Source: Mycolicibacterium nivoides (GTDB lineage: Bacteria > Actinomycetota > Actinomycetes > Mycobacteriales > Mycobacteriaceae). Taken from it: DNA of 64,000 bases. A program made the position numbers and the translations under genes. Location: NCBI RefSeq assembly GCF_003855255.1, contig NZ_CP034072.1, positions 3,818,145-3,882,144 of the forward strand, written 5' to 3'. Of this stretch, positions 8,619 to 16,914 are shown piece after piece. How positions within the stretch are numbered: the stretch's first letter is position 1; every line of letters starts with the position of its first letter. The notes beneath the pieces are model-generated. The model did no database searches. It was given only the letters and a program-made list of their open reading frames with translations, and had not been told where the DNA came from.

Positions 8619-8950
8619 CGCTGTCCCCATGGCGCGTCGAACGGCTTGAGCGTTCCCGGGTGCCCGGCGGCGGTGAGCCGCTCATAGAGCGCGTCGACGT
8701 CGGCGGGCGCGTCGAGCCCGAAGGCCAGCGCCACCCGTCCGGCTCCCGTCGGGGGCGCCCAGCCGGGGTGCATTCCGGCGATCACCTCCTCCGTGTCGAA
8801 CGCGAGGCGGTTTCCGCCCGGCAACGCCACCTCGACGTGCGGCCCGTCGGGCCGGGGAACCGGCAGGCCGAGCAGCCGATAGAAGTCCAGGGATCGGGGC
8901 AGGTCTCTCGTGACGATCTCGATGACCGCCGAGTTCAGGTTCAAGGCCAT
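8555..8950 (-). CDS. VOC/glyoxalase-fold protein
   Basis: A 131-residue single-unit vicinal-oxygen-chelate fold protein. It has the typical start NSAVIEIVTRDLPRSLDFYRLLG, the middle strand ADVDALYERL, and ends with YATVEDPDGTSVDLFA. This family includes glyoxalases, dioxygenases and antibiotic-binding proteins; the metal ligands are not clear enough to choose. It overlaps the 3' end of the AraC gene by 64 bp on the opposite strand, which suggests antisense coupling rather than an operon. Confidence 0.82.
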   Translation of the reverse strand: MALNLNSAVIEIVTRDLPRSLDFYRLLGLPVPRPDGPHVEVALPGGNRLAFDTEEVIAGMHPGWAPPTGAGRVALAFGLDAPADVDALYERLTAAGHPGTLKPFDAPWGQRYATVEDPDGTSVDLFAASGS

Positions 8951-9077
8951 ACCCGCAGGTTAGGGCGCTGGACCGGGCAAAGTCGTGAACAGATCGGACA
9001 AGCTGCGCCTTTGTCGGACTGCCGGTACCGAGTAGGTTTGGCTTGACTGTTAGTTACTTGCCAGTAGGGAGTCCCCG

Positions 9078-10631
9078 ATGCCCGCTCCGTCCGCCGCCGA
9101 CTTCGCCCGCCTGCGCGCGCTCGTCGCCATCGACGATGTCGAAGCCCGGCAATCCAAGCCGATCGACGAGGTCTTCACCGGCAAGGAGCTGACCACCATC
9201 CCGGTCGGCACCGCCGCGGATGTGACGGCCGCCTTCGCCAAGGCCCGCGCCGCGCAAGCAGAGTGGGCCAAGCGCCCGGTCAAGGAGCGCGCCGCCATCA
9301 TCAAGCAGTTCGGCGCCCTGCTGGCCAAGAATCGCGACTTCCTGATGGATGTGGCCCAGGCCGAAACGGGCAAGGCCCGCTCGGCCGCGCAGGAAGAGAT
9401 CGTCGACATGATCCTGAACGCGGGCTACTACGCGCGCGAGGCGGCCCGGCTACTCTCCCCGAAGCGGGTGCAGGGTCTGCTCCCGGGATTCGTCAAGACC
9501 GTGGTCAACCACCACCCCAAGGGCGTCATCGGCGTCATCTCGCCATGGAATTACCCGATGACCCTGTCGATCTCGGACTCCATCCCCGCCCTGCTCGCCG
9601 GCAATGCCGTGGTGGTCAAGCCTGACAGCCAGACCCCGTACTGCACGCTGGCCAATGCCGAACTGCTGTATCAGGCCGGGCTGCCGCGGGATCTGTTCGC
9701 GGTCGTGCCCGGGCCGGGTTCGGTGGTCGGCACCGCGATCGTCGAGAACTGCGACTACATGATGTTCACCGGTTCGACGGCCACCGGGCGGACGCTCGCC
9801 GAGCAGTGCGGCCGCCGGTTGATCGGCTTCTCCGCCGAACTCGGCGGCAAGAACCCCATGATCGTCACCAAGGGCGCCAATTTGAAGGTGGCCGCCAAGG
9901 CCGCCACCCGCGCCTGCTTCTCCAATGCCGGTCAGCTGTGCATCTCGATCGAGCGGATCTACGTCGAGCGCGACGTCGCCGACGAGTTCACCGCCAAGTT
10001 CGCCGAGGAGGTCCGCAACATGAACCTGTCGGCGGCCTACGACTTCACCGCCGACATGGGCAGCCTGATCTCCGAAGATCAGATCAAGACGGTGTCCGGT
10101 CACGTCGACGATGCAAAGGCCAAGGGCGCCAAGGTGGTTGCCGGTGGTAATGCGCGCCCCGACATCGGCCCGTTGTTCTACGAGCCCACGGTGCTGACCG
10201 GTGTCACCGACGAGATGGAATGCGCGCGCAACGAAACCTTCGGCCCGCTGGTGTCGATCTACCCGGTCGATTCCGTCGCCGAGGCGATCGAGAAGGCCAA
10301 CGACACCGAGTACGGCCTCAACGCCAGCGTGTGGGCCGGATCGAAGTCCGAGGGCGAGGCGATCGCGGCCCAGGTCAATTCGGGCACGGTCAATGTCGAC
10401 GAGGGCTATGCCCTGGCGTTCGGCAGCACCGCCGCCCCGATGGGCGGTATGAAAGCCTCCGGTGTCGGACGCCGCCACGGCGCCGACGGCATCCTCAAGT
10501 ACACCGAGTCGCAGACCGTCTCCACCGCGCGGGTGATCAATCTCGATCCGCCGCTGGGAATCTCGCAGACGTTCTGGCAGAAGGCGCTCACGCCGATGAT
10601 CCGGGCCGTGCAGAAGCTGCCCGGCCGCTAA
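9078..10631 (+). CDS. gabD2: Succinate-semialdehyde dehydrogenase GabD2-type
   Basis: A 517-residue aldehyde dehydrogenase matching mycobacterial GabD2 in length and sequence style. The catalytic pair is visible: Glu254 in ELGGKNP and Cys288 in GQLCIS. VISPWNYPM forms part of the cofactor/anion site. The family oxidises succinate semialdehyde to succinate with NAD(P)+, linking 4-aminobutyrate degradation and related aldehydes to the TCA cycle. The ATG at 9078 follows AGGGAG. It is probably transcribed alone; the 127 bp upstream show no KstR box. Another aldehyde substrate cannot be excluded. Confidence 0.87.
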   Translation: MPAPSAADFARLRALVAIDDVEARQSKPIDEVFTGKELTTIPVGTAADVTAAFAKARAAQAEWAKRPVKERAAIIKQFGALLAKNRDFLMDVAQAETGKARSAAQEEIVDMILNAGYYAREAARLLSPKRVQGLLPGFVKTVVNHHPKGVIGVISPWNYPMTLSISDSIPALLAGNAVVVKPDSQTPYCTLANAELLYQAGLPRDLFAVVPGPGSVVGTAIVENCDYMMFTGSTATGRTLAEQCGRRLIGFSAELGGKNPMIVTKGANLKVAAKAATRACFSNAGQLCISIERIYVERDVADEFTAKFAEEVRNMNLSAAYDFTADMGSLISEDQIKTVSGHVDDAKAKGAKVVAGGNARPDIGPLFYEPTVLTGVTDEMECARNETFGPLVSIYPVDSVAEAIEKANDTEYGLNASVWAGSKSEGEAIAAQVNSGTVNVDEGYALAFGSTAAPMGGMKASGVGRRHGADGILKYTESQTVSTARVINLDPPLGISQTFWQKALTPMIRAVQKLPGR

Positions 10632-10644
10632 AGCGACGCCGGCG

Positions 10645-11085
10645 ATGCTGAGGCGACAGTTCCTCCGGTCAGGGACGGTCGTGGTCGGTGCGGCCCTGGC
10701 GGCTGGGTGCACCGACCCCGCCGGCAAGGATCAACGCAGTTGGCGGATGCCCGACGAAGGCTACCCGCACAAACGGACCTGGATGGCTTTCGGTGCCAGC
10801 GAGGCGATCTGGGGTGCTGCGCTGCTGCCGGAAGTGCGCCGGAACCTCGCGACGATCGCCCGGACGATCGCGCAGTTCGAGCCCGTCACGATGTTGGTCC
10901 GCGCCGAGGACCACGATCTGGCACGGGAAATCGTGGGGCCCACTGTGGAATTGGTGGAGGCACCGCTCGACGATCTGTGGATGCGCGACACCGGGCCGGT
11001 GTTCGTGCAGATCAACATCGACGCCATCGCCGCCGGCGGTGGAGGCATCCACTGCGCCACCCAACAGGAACCTGTCCAGTACTAG
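10645..11085 (+). pseudogene. Agmatine-deiminase-family protein with a large in-frame internal deletion
   Basis: An open frame of 146 residues. The N-terminus is a Tat/lipoprotein-like signal (RRQFLRSG, then a C at LAAGC). There follows the start of a peptidyl-arginine/agmatine deiminase domain (WMAFGASEAIWG, DDLWMRDTGPVFV), and then directly the family's extreme C-terminus (NIDAIAAGGGGIHCATQQEP). Full members have about 340-370 residues, so some 200 residues are missing at a junction near 11003-11012. The nucleophile Cys in GGIHCATQQ remains but the central catalytic residues are lost, so enzyme activity is unlikely. It lies 13 bp after gabD2 and overlaps the convergent methyltransferase remnant by 4 bp. 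Confidence 0.75.
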
Positions 11086-11471
11086 ATCACGGGACGACGC
11101 GCGACGACCTCGAAGTTCAGCGGGATCCTCGGCGTTCCCGGTGGCAGGGTCCAGCCGTGGGTGCAGGGCACAAGAGCAGGGAACGCCGGCCAGTCCATGT
11201 AGGGCAGCTCGGCGAACGACTCGATGACGAGCCCGGCCTGCAGCAATGCCATGACCACTTCGGCCAGGTCATGACGCCACTCATGGTTGCGCACATGGGC
11301 GATCTGTCCGGCCGAGCTTTCGGTGTAAGTCCCTGAGTCGTCGTAGGTTCGGGCGCCTCCGCCGCTGAGGTAGTCGTCGGTGACATCCCACGGTTCGAAG
11401 TCCATCGCACCGAGGAGTGGATGATCGTCGCGGATCAGAAACACCCCGCCAGCACCTCGCGGTCCCAGCAC
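11082..11471 (-). pseudogene. C-terminal remnant of a class I SAM-dependent methyltransferase
   Basis: The readable 129 residues begin inside a methyltransferase at the strand after motif III (GGVFLIRDDHPLL). They continue through a helical cap-like segment to the final strand pair (LNFEVVARR). The SAM-binding first half is absent. The nominal GTG at 11471 is probably not a real start, because the frame runs on into the hairpin at 11477-11538. Truncation falls within about 10 bp of the hairpin arm. With the adjacent deiminase remnant it marks this spot as decaying DNA. Confidence 0.6.
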
Positions 11472-11476
11472 AACGA

Positions 11477-11538
11477 CATCGAGCCTGCGGTCAGATCGCG
11501 AAATCGTGGGAAATCGCGACCTGACCGCAGGCTCGATG
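11477..11538. repeat. Long inverted repeat / hairpin (25 bp arms, 1 mismatch, 12 nt loop)
   Basis: The left arm 11477-11501 and right arm 11514-11538 are reverse complements except at one position; the loop is 11502-11513. It lies 14 bp past the stop of the fadD19-coupled gene (11553) and at the truncation point of the methyltransferase remnant. It can serve as a terminator for the leftward operon. Its length and position also fit a small palindromic mobile repeat. Confidence 0.85.
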
Positions 11539-11552
11539 CGCTATGCGCAGAC

Positions 11553-12677
11553 TCAGCTCTCGGCGATACCGTCGAGACGCTTGGTGGCCGCCTCGAAACC
11601 GCTCACCAGCTCACCGATGATGTCGGCGGCGGGGCGGATCTCGTTCATCCGGCCGACGATCTGGCCGACCGGCATCGCGACCGCGGTCGGGTCATCAGAA
11701 AGGCTCATCCGCTGATGCGCCTCGCCGACCAGAATGTTCTGCAGCGGCATCGGCAGCGCTTCGGGGGCGTCCGGTGCGTCCCAGGCGTCGGTCCAGCGGC
11801 TCTTCAAGATCCGGGCGGGCTTGCCGGAGTAGATCTTCCGGCGCACGGTGTCGGCGGAGGTGGCGTTCAGCAATGCCTCCTGGATCACCGAGGCACCCGA
11901 CTCGCGACGCACGCCCAGGTCGTATTCGGCCGCGGTGAGGAATGCCGATCCCATCCAGACACCCTGAGCACCGAGCGCCAGGGCCGCCGCCACCTGTCGG
12001 CCGCTGCCGATACCGCCGGCAGCAAGCACCGCGGCCTTGCCGTCGACAGCGTCGACGATTTCCGGCCACAACACCACCGAGCCGATCTCACCGGTGTGCC
12101 CGCCGGCCTCATGCCCCTGGGCGATCACGATGTCCACCCCGTTGGCTACGTGGCTGAGCGCATGCTTCGCGCTGCCGGCCAGCGCGGCCACCGGCACACC
12201 TGCCTCGTGAACCTGCTCGATGACGTCATTGGGCGGGGACCCCAGCGCGTTGGCGATCAGCTTGATCGGATGGCGCAACGCCACCTCGACATGGCTTCGC
12301 GCCACCGAGTGCAGCCAGCCCAGCACACCTGTGTTGTGCTCGCCCTCCGCCGGGAGCGGCGGAACGCCGAGATCGGCAAGGGTTTTCGCGACGAAGTCCC
12401 GGTGAGCCTGCGGAATCAGCTTGTCGATGTCGACTGCGCTGCCCTCGGTGGGGATCTTGTTGGGCATCACCACGTCGACGCCGTACGGCTTACCGTCGGT
12501 GTTGGCGTCCATCCAGGACAGCACGTTTTCCAGCTCGTCGGGATCGTTGAACCGCACGCAGCCCAGCACACCCAGACCGCCGGCCCGGGTGACCGCGGCG
12601 GCCACCTTCTCCGACGGGGTGAATACGAAGATCGGGTATTCGATCCCGAATCTCTCGCAGAGATCAGTCTTCATCAT
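11553..12677 (-). CDS. Nitronate monooxygenase / 2-nitropropane dioxygenase-like FMN TIM-barrel protein
   Basis: A 374-residue FMN-dependent TIM barrel. Supporting motifs are an N-terminal GIEYPIFVF, GGLGVLGCVR, the phosphate-binding region AQGHEAGGHTGEIGS and AAGGIGSGRQVAAALALGAQGVWMGSAFL. The family includes nitronate monooxygenases and FMN enoyl reductases; many mycobacterial members have unknown substrates. The start ATG at 12677 overlaps the fadD19 TGA (ATGA), so it is translationally coupled to the sterol ligase and under the same KstR promoter. This suggests a redox role on a steroid or acyl-CoA intermediate, but that is inferred from context only. Confidence 0.83.
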   Translation of the reverse strand: MMKTDLCERFGIEYPIFVFTPSEKVAAAVTRAGGLGVLGCVRFNDPDELENVLSWMDANTDGKPYGVDVVMPNKIPTEGSAVDIDKLIPQAHRDFVAKTLADLGVPPLPAEGEHNTGVLGWLHSVARSHVEVALRHPIKLIANALGSPPNDVIEQVHEAGVPVAALAGSAKHALSHVANGVDIVIAQGHEAGGHTGEIGSVVLWPEIVDAVDGKAAVLAAGGIGSGRQVAAALALGAQGVWMGSAFLTAAEYDLGVRRESGASVIQEALLNATSADTVRRKIYSGKPARILKSRWTDAWDAPDAPEALPMPLQNILVGEAHQRMSLSDDPTAVAMPVGQIVGRMNEIRPAADIIGELVSGFEAATKRLDGIAES

Positions 12678-14323
12678 TTCGCTCCAACATGATTCGCGTG
12701 CACCTCGTCGGCGGCGCGCTCCTCGGTGGTGTCCTTGGCCCACCGGTAGTCGGGCTTGCCCGCGGGCGAGCGCTTGACCTCGTCGACCAGCCACAGGCTG
12801 CGCGGCACCTTGTAACCCGCGATCTCGCTGCGCACGAACGCATCGAGATCGGCCAGGGTCGGGCGCGACCCGTCGCGCGGCTGCACGACGGCGGCGACGT
12901 GCTGACCGAAGCGCTCGTCGGGCACGCCGACCACCAGCGCGTCGAACACGTCCGGATGTCCCTTGAGCGCGGCCTCGACCTCTTCGGGGTAGATCTTCTC
13001 GCCGCCGCTGTTGATCGACACCGAGCCGCGGCCCAGCATGGTCACGCTGCCGTCGGCCTCGACCTCGGCATAGTCACCCGGGATGGCGTAGCGGACCCCG
13101 TTGAAGGTCCGGAAGGTCTCGGCGGTCTTCTTCTCGTCCTTGAAGTAGCCGACCGGGATGTGGCCGCACTTGGCGATGATGCCGCGCACGCCCGACCCCG
13201 GAACCACCTCGTTGCCGTCCTCGTCGAGCACCTTGGTGTTCTTGTCGATGGTCACGCGCGGGCCGCCGGTGTGGCTCTGTCCCTTGGCGACCACGGACGT
13301 ACCGCCGAAACCGGTCTCCGACGAGCCGATCGAGTCGGTGATGATCCGGTTGGGCAGCAGCTCGAGGAACTTCTCCTTGAGGCTCGTGGAGAACAGGGCG
13401 GCGGTGCTGGCCAACAGGAACAGCGACGACAGGTCGTATTCGTTACCCGCGTCCTGATGGGCCAACAGCGCATCGAGCAACGGCCGGGCCATCGCGTCAC
13501 CGGTGAAGAACAGCAGGTTGACCTTGTGCTCGTGGATCATCCGCCACGCCGCGTCGGCATCGAACTCCGGCATCAGCACCACGGTGTGGCCGGTGAACAA
13601 GGCCATCCAGGTGGCCGACTGGGTCGCGCCGTGGATCATCGGCGGGATGGGCAGCCGAATCATCGGCGGGTTGGCGGCGGCCTGCTTGGACAGGTCGTAT
13701 TCGTCGGCGACGGGCTCGCCGGTGGCGAAGTCGGTGCCGCCGAACAGCACTCGGTAGATGTCCTCGTGACGCCACATGACGCCCTTCGGGAATCCGGTAG
13801 TGCCGCCCGTGTAGAGCAGGTAGATGTCGTCGGCGCTGCGCGGGCCGAAGTCGCGCTCAGGTGAGTGCTCGGCGATGGCCGAGTAGAACTCGACGCCGCC
13901 GTATCGCTGGTAGTCGTCGTCCGACCCGTCTTCCACGACGAGGACGGTCTTGACCAAGGGCGTCTCGGGCAGCACGTTGGCCACGCGGTCGGCGTAACGG
14001 CGCTCGTGGATAAGCGCGACCATGTCCGAGTTCTCGAACAGGTACTTCAGTTCGCCCTCGACGTAGCGGAAGTTGACGTTGACCAGGATCGCGCCGGCCT
14101 TCACGATGCCCAGCATCCCGATCACGATCTCGATGCGGTTGCGACAGTAGAGGCCGACCTTGTCGTCCTTCTTCACACCCTGGGAGATCAGATAGTGGGC
14201 CAGGCGGTTGGCCTTCTCCTCCAACTGCGCATAGGTCAGTTGTTCGTCGCCACAGATCAGGGCGACACGGTCAGGCACAGCGTCGATGGCGTGCTCGGCA
14301 AGATCGGCAATATTCAGAGCCAC
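12674..14323 (-). CDS. fadD19: FadD19, steroid-CoA ligase
   Basis: A 549-residue ANL acyl-CoA synthetase almost colinear with M. tuberculosis FadD19. The AMP loop YTGGTTGFPKGVMW starts at 171; SIGSSETGFGG, GDYAEVEADGSVTMLGRGS and the C-terminal KRSPAGKPDYRWAK (catalytic Lys in GKPDY) follow. The homologue activates the C26 carboxyl of sterol side chains and is needed for C24-branched sterols. I set the start at the GTG 14323 (ALNIADLAEH), next to the KstR box; the longer open frame to 15211 is antisense to echA19. It is divergent from echA19. Confidence 0.93.
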   Translation of the reverse strand: MALNIADLAEHAIDAVPDRVALICGDEQLTYAQLEEKANRLAHYLISQGVKKDDKVGLYCRNRIEIVIGMLGIVKAGAILVNVNFRYVEGELKYLFENSDMVALIHERRYADRVANVLPETPLVKTVLVVEDGSDDDYQRYGGVEFYSAIAEHSPERDFGPRSADDIYLLYTGGTTGFPKGVMWRHEDIYRVLFGGTDFATGEPVADEYDLSKQAAANPPMIRLPIPPMIHGATQSATWMALFTGHTVVLMPEFDADAAWRMIHEHKVNLLFFTGDAMARPLLDALLAHQDAGNEYDLSSLFLLASTAALFSTSLKEKFLELLPNRIITDSIGSSETGFGGTSVVAKGQSHTGGPRVTIDKNTKVLDEDGNEVVPGSGVRGIIAKCGHIPVGYFKDEKKTAETFRTFNGVRYAIPGDYAEVEADGSVTMLGRGSVSINSGGEKIYPEEVEAALKGHPDVFDALVVGVPDERFGQHVAAVVQPRDGSRPTLADLDAFVRSEIAGYKVPRSLWLVDEVKRSPAGKPDYRWAKDTTEERAADEVHANHVGAK

Positions 14324-14334
14324 AGAACCTAAAC

Positions 14335-14348
14335 TAGAACGTGTTACA
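14335..14348. promoter_or_regulatory. KstR operator between fadD19 and echA19
   Basis: TAGAACGTGTTACA, identical to the box before fadE26, lies in the 69 bp divergent gap 11 bp from the fadD19 start and 44 bp from the echA19 start. One bound repressor can silence both directions. Confidence 0.9.
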
Positions 14349-14392
14349 TTTCGATACAAGTCTGGGTTGAAAATGCAGAGAGGCTGACCCCT

Positions 14393-15193
14393 GTGAGTGA
14401 CACCGAAAAAGGGCCCAACGCCCTCATTGAGCAGCGCGGACACACACTGATCCTGACGCTGAACCGGCCCGAGGCGCGCAACGCGCTTTCCACCGAGATG
14501 CTCTCGATCATGGTGGAGGCCTGGGACCGCGTCGACAACGATCCGGAGATCCGTACCTGCATCCTGACCGGTGCCGGCGGGTACTTCTGCGCGGGCATGG
14601 ACCTCAAGGGTGCGACCAAGAAGCCGCCGGGCGATTCCTTCAAGGACGGCAGCTACGACCCGTCCCGCATCGACGGTCTGCTCAAGGGCCGCCGGCTCAC
14701 CAAGCCGCTGATCGCCGCGGTCGAGGGCCCGGCCATCGCGGGCGGCACCGAGATCCTGCAGGGCACCGATATCCGCGTCGCCGGGGAGAGTGCCAAGTTC
14801 GGCATCTCCGAGGCCAAGTGGAGCCTGTACCCGATGGGCGGCTCCGCGGTGCGCCTCGTCCGCCAGATCCCGTACACCATCGCGTGCGACATGCTGCTGA
14901 CCGGACGGCACATCACCGCCGCCCAGGCGCTCGAGTACGGCCTGATCGGTCATGTGGTGCCGGACGGCACCGCGTTGGACAAGGCCCTGGAGATCGCCGA
15001 GGTGATCAACAACAACGGCCCGTTGGCCGTGCAGGCCATCCTCAAGACCATCCGCGAGACCGAGGGCATGCACGAGAACGAGGCGTTCAAGCCCGACACC
15101 GCCAACGGCATCCCGGTGTTCCTGTCCGCCGACGCCAAGGAAGGCCCGCTGGCCTTCAAGGAGAAGCGCGCGCCGGTCTTCCAGATGAAGTAG
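14393..15193 (+). CDS. echA19: EchA19, enoyl-CoA hydratase of sterol side-chain oxidation
   Basis: A 266-residue crotonase-fold protein with the substrate/oxyanion segments [11 protein letters not shown] (22-32), [11 protein letters not shown] (about 62-72) and [14 protein letters not shown] (about 107-120). [13 protein letters not shown] carries the acidic-residue region. Rv3516 homologues hydrate enoyl-CoA steroid intermediates, the step before Hsd4A. The start is the GTG at 14393 behind GAGAGG. A strong hairpin terminator follows 21 bp after the stop, so this is a single-gene unit under KstR control. Confidence 0.92.
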   Translation: MSDTEKGPNALIEQRGHTLILTLNRPEARNALSTEMLSIMVEAWDRVDNDPEIRTCILTGAGGYFCAGMDLKGATKKPPGDSFKDGSYDPSRIDGLLKGRRLTKPLIAAVEGPAIAGGTEILQGTDIRVAGESAKFGISEAKWSLYPMGGSAVRLVRQIPYTIACDMLLTGRHITAAQALEYGLIGHVVPDGTALDKALEIAEVINNNGPLAVQAILKTIRETEGMHENEAFKPDTANGIPVFLSADAKEGPLAFKEKRAPVFQMK

Positions 15194-15214
15194 CCCTCGC
15201 CCTCCAGGCAAAAG

Positions 15215-15250
15215 CTGAGGCCCTGCTCGATGTATCGAGCAGGGCCTCAG
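15215..15250. terminator. Intrinsic-type terminator after echA19
   Basis: Perfect 16 bp stem (15215-15230 with 15235-15250), TGTA loop, followed by TCTGTTTC on the plus strand. It can also end the convergent small secreted-protein gene that stops at 15265. Confidence 0.85.
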
Positions 15251-15264
15251 TCTGTTTCAGGCTC

Positions 15265-15492
15265 TCAAATGCCTAACGCCAGTGCCCGGGTGGCGGAGGT
15301 GGCGGACCCCAACGCCCCGGTGGCGGGAGCGGGCATCGAGGACAGCGGGGCCGGTCCCCCGGCCTGCAGACTCGTCGGCGCCGGGAGCGGCGCCGCACCG
15401 GCCTGGCCGGCGATTCCGATCGTTCCGGCCAGCAGCGCCCCACCCAGCACCACTCCGCTCATCACGGTTCGCCCAGTTAAATGTCGTGCCAT
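15265..15492 (-). CDS. Small secreted protein, function unknown
   Basis: A 75-residue protein starting MARHLTGR with a hydrophobic signal core (SGVVLGGALLAGTIGIAG) and an AGAAP cleavage-like site near 33. A Pro/Ala/Ser-rich mature tail of about 40 residues has no Cys. The ATG at 15492 has a GAAGGG site 8 bp upstream; a GTG nine bases earlier is possible. The gene lies between two hairpin terminators and is transcribed alone. I recognise no family. Confidence 0.55.
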   Translation of the reverse strand: MARHLTGRTVMSGVVLGGALLAGTIGIAGQAGAAPLPAPTSLQAGGPAPLSSMPAPATGALGSATSATRALALGI

Positions 15493-15648
15493 CACATGCA
15501 CCCTTCAATCGTCTCGGCATCTCCCCCCGATATTGCGAGACTATCTAATTAGATGGGCTATGCGAAACCTGTGAAGGCCCTTGCACAGCGAACACTTAAC
15601 CAGGACATAGGGATACACAGTCGACTGAGCCGATTGGCGGCGAAACAT

Positions 15649-15684
15649 CCGAGGGCCTTGCTCGCATTCGAGCAAGGCCCTCGG
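15649..15684. terminator. Intrinsic-type terminator after cyp142
   Basis: Perfect 16 bp stem (15649-15664 with 15669-15684) with a CATT loop, 24 bp past the cyp142 stop. Its sequence is clearly related to the hairpin at 15215-15250 (shared AGGCCnTGCTCG core), which suggests one conserved local terminator type. Confidence 0.83.
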
Positions 15685-15708
15685 TACTGCTGATGACTGT
15701 CTGCCGGG

Positions 15709-16914
15709 CTATCTCGACAACGGAGCCGTCGGGGTGAAGACGACCGGCATGGCCTCCGGCCCGCTGACGAAGTTGGCCGGGCGCAGTGGCACGTGTGCGC
15801 CGTCGACCAGTCGCAGGTCCGGCAAGCGCTCCAACAGCCGGGACACCATCAGCCGCAGTTCCAGTCGAGCCAGCTGATTACCCAGGCAGAAGTGGGTCCC
15901 GAAACCGAATGCCAAGTGGCTGTTGGGGTTCCGGTCGATCTGGAACTCATCCGGGTTCTCGAACACCGCTTCGTCGAAGTTGGCCGATTCGAACATCAGC
16001 ATGATCTTCTCACCGGCCTTCAACTCGGTACCGTGGAACGTGGTGTCGGCGGTCAGGGTGCGGCACATGTTCTTCACCGGCGAGGTCCAGCGCAGCATCT
16101 CCTCGATCGCACCGGGGAGCTTGTCGGGATCGGCCACCAACGCATCCCACTGATCGCGGTGGCGCAGAAGCTGTTCCACCCCACCCGAGAGGGTGTGCCG
16201 GGTGGTCTCATCCCCGCCGATGAGGATCAGCAGCGTCTCCATGACGATCTCGTCGTCGGTCATCCGCTGGCCCTCGACCTCGGCGTTGACCAGGATCGAG
16301 AACAGGTCGTCCGTCGGGTTGGCCCGACGCTTCTTGATCTCCTCCATGGTGAATGCCGTGTAGGCGGCGAAGGTTTCCATCAGCTTCTGGATCACGGTCT
16401 CGTCGACGTGCGAGGACAGCCCGCACACCAGGTCGTCAGACCACTTCAGCAGCATGTCGCGCTCTTGGGGCAACACCCCGAGCATGTCGCCGATGACCGC
16501 CATCGGCAGCGGCGCGGCGATATCGCGCACGAAGTCGCATTCCCCGCGTTCACACACCGCATCGATCAGGGTGTCACACAGCTTCTCGATCGAGGGCACC
16601 TTGTCCATCACGCGCTTGCGGGTGAAGCCGGAGTTGACCAGCTTGCGGCGCAACACATGTGCGGGATCATCCATGTCGATCATGTACGGCATGCCGGGCT
16701 GGTCTGGCCGGATCCCACCGGTGGACGAGAACAGCTCGGGGTTCCGCTCAGCGTCGAGCAAGGCCTGATAGGTGGCGGCCGCGGCCAGTCCGTTGCGGTC
16801 GCGGAACACAGGCTCGTTGGCCCGCATCCATCGGTAGGCCTCCCGCGCGCCACCGTCGGCATAGAAAGTGCCGTTGGTGAGGTCCACATCGGGCTTGAGC
16901 AGGACTTGGGTCAC
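15709..16914 (-). CDS. cyp142: CYP142, cholest-4-en-3-one C26/C27 monooxygenase
   Basis: A 401-residue cytochrome P450 with the I-helix motif GGDETTR near 239-245, an EEMLRW ExxR-region helix, and the heme loop FGFGTHFCLGNQ with Cys343 as the thiolate ligand. Family members hydroxylate and further oxidise the terminal methyl of cholesterol or cholestenone to the carboxylate, which FadD19 then activates. The start is a GTG at 16914 that overlaps the stop of the Rv3519-like gene (GTGA). No membrane anchor is seen, as usual for bacterial P450s. Electrons may come from FdxD encoded 13 kb to the left (inference). Confidence 0.93.
   Translation of the reverse strand: MTQVLLKPDVDLTNGTFYADGGAREAYRWMRANEPVFRDRNGLAAAATYQALLDAERNPELFSSTGGIRPDQPGMPYMIDMDDPAHVLRRKLVNSGFTRKRVMDKVPSIEKLCDTLIDAVCERGECDFVRDIAAPLPMAVIGDMLGVLPQERDMLLKWSDDLVCGLSSHVDETVIQKLMETFAAYTAFTMEEIKKRRANPTDDLFSILVNAEVEGQRMTDDEIVMETLLILIGGDETTRHTLSGGVEQLLRHRDQWDALVADPDKLPGAIEEMLRWTSPVKNMCRTLTADTTFHGTELKAGEKIMLMFESANFDEAVFENPDEFQIDRNPNSHLAFGFGTHFCLGNQLARLELRLMVSRLLERLPDLRLVDGAHVPLRPANFVSGPEAMPVVFTPTAPLSR

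Noticed and set aside
14324..15211. Upstream extension of the fadD19 frame
   Set aside because: The extension is antisense to echA19 and crosses the KstR operator; FadD19 homologues begin at ALNIADLAEH.
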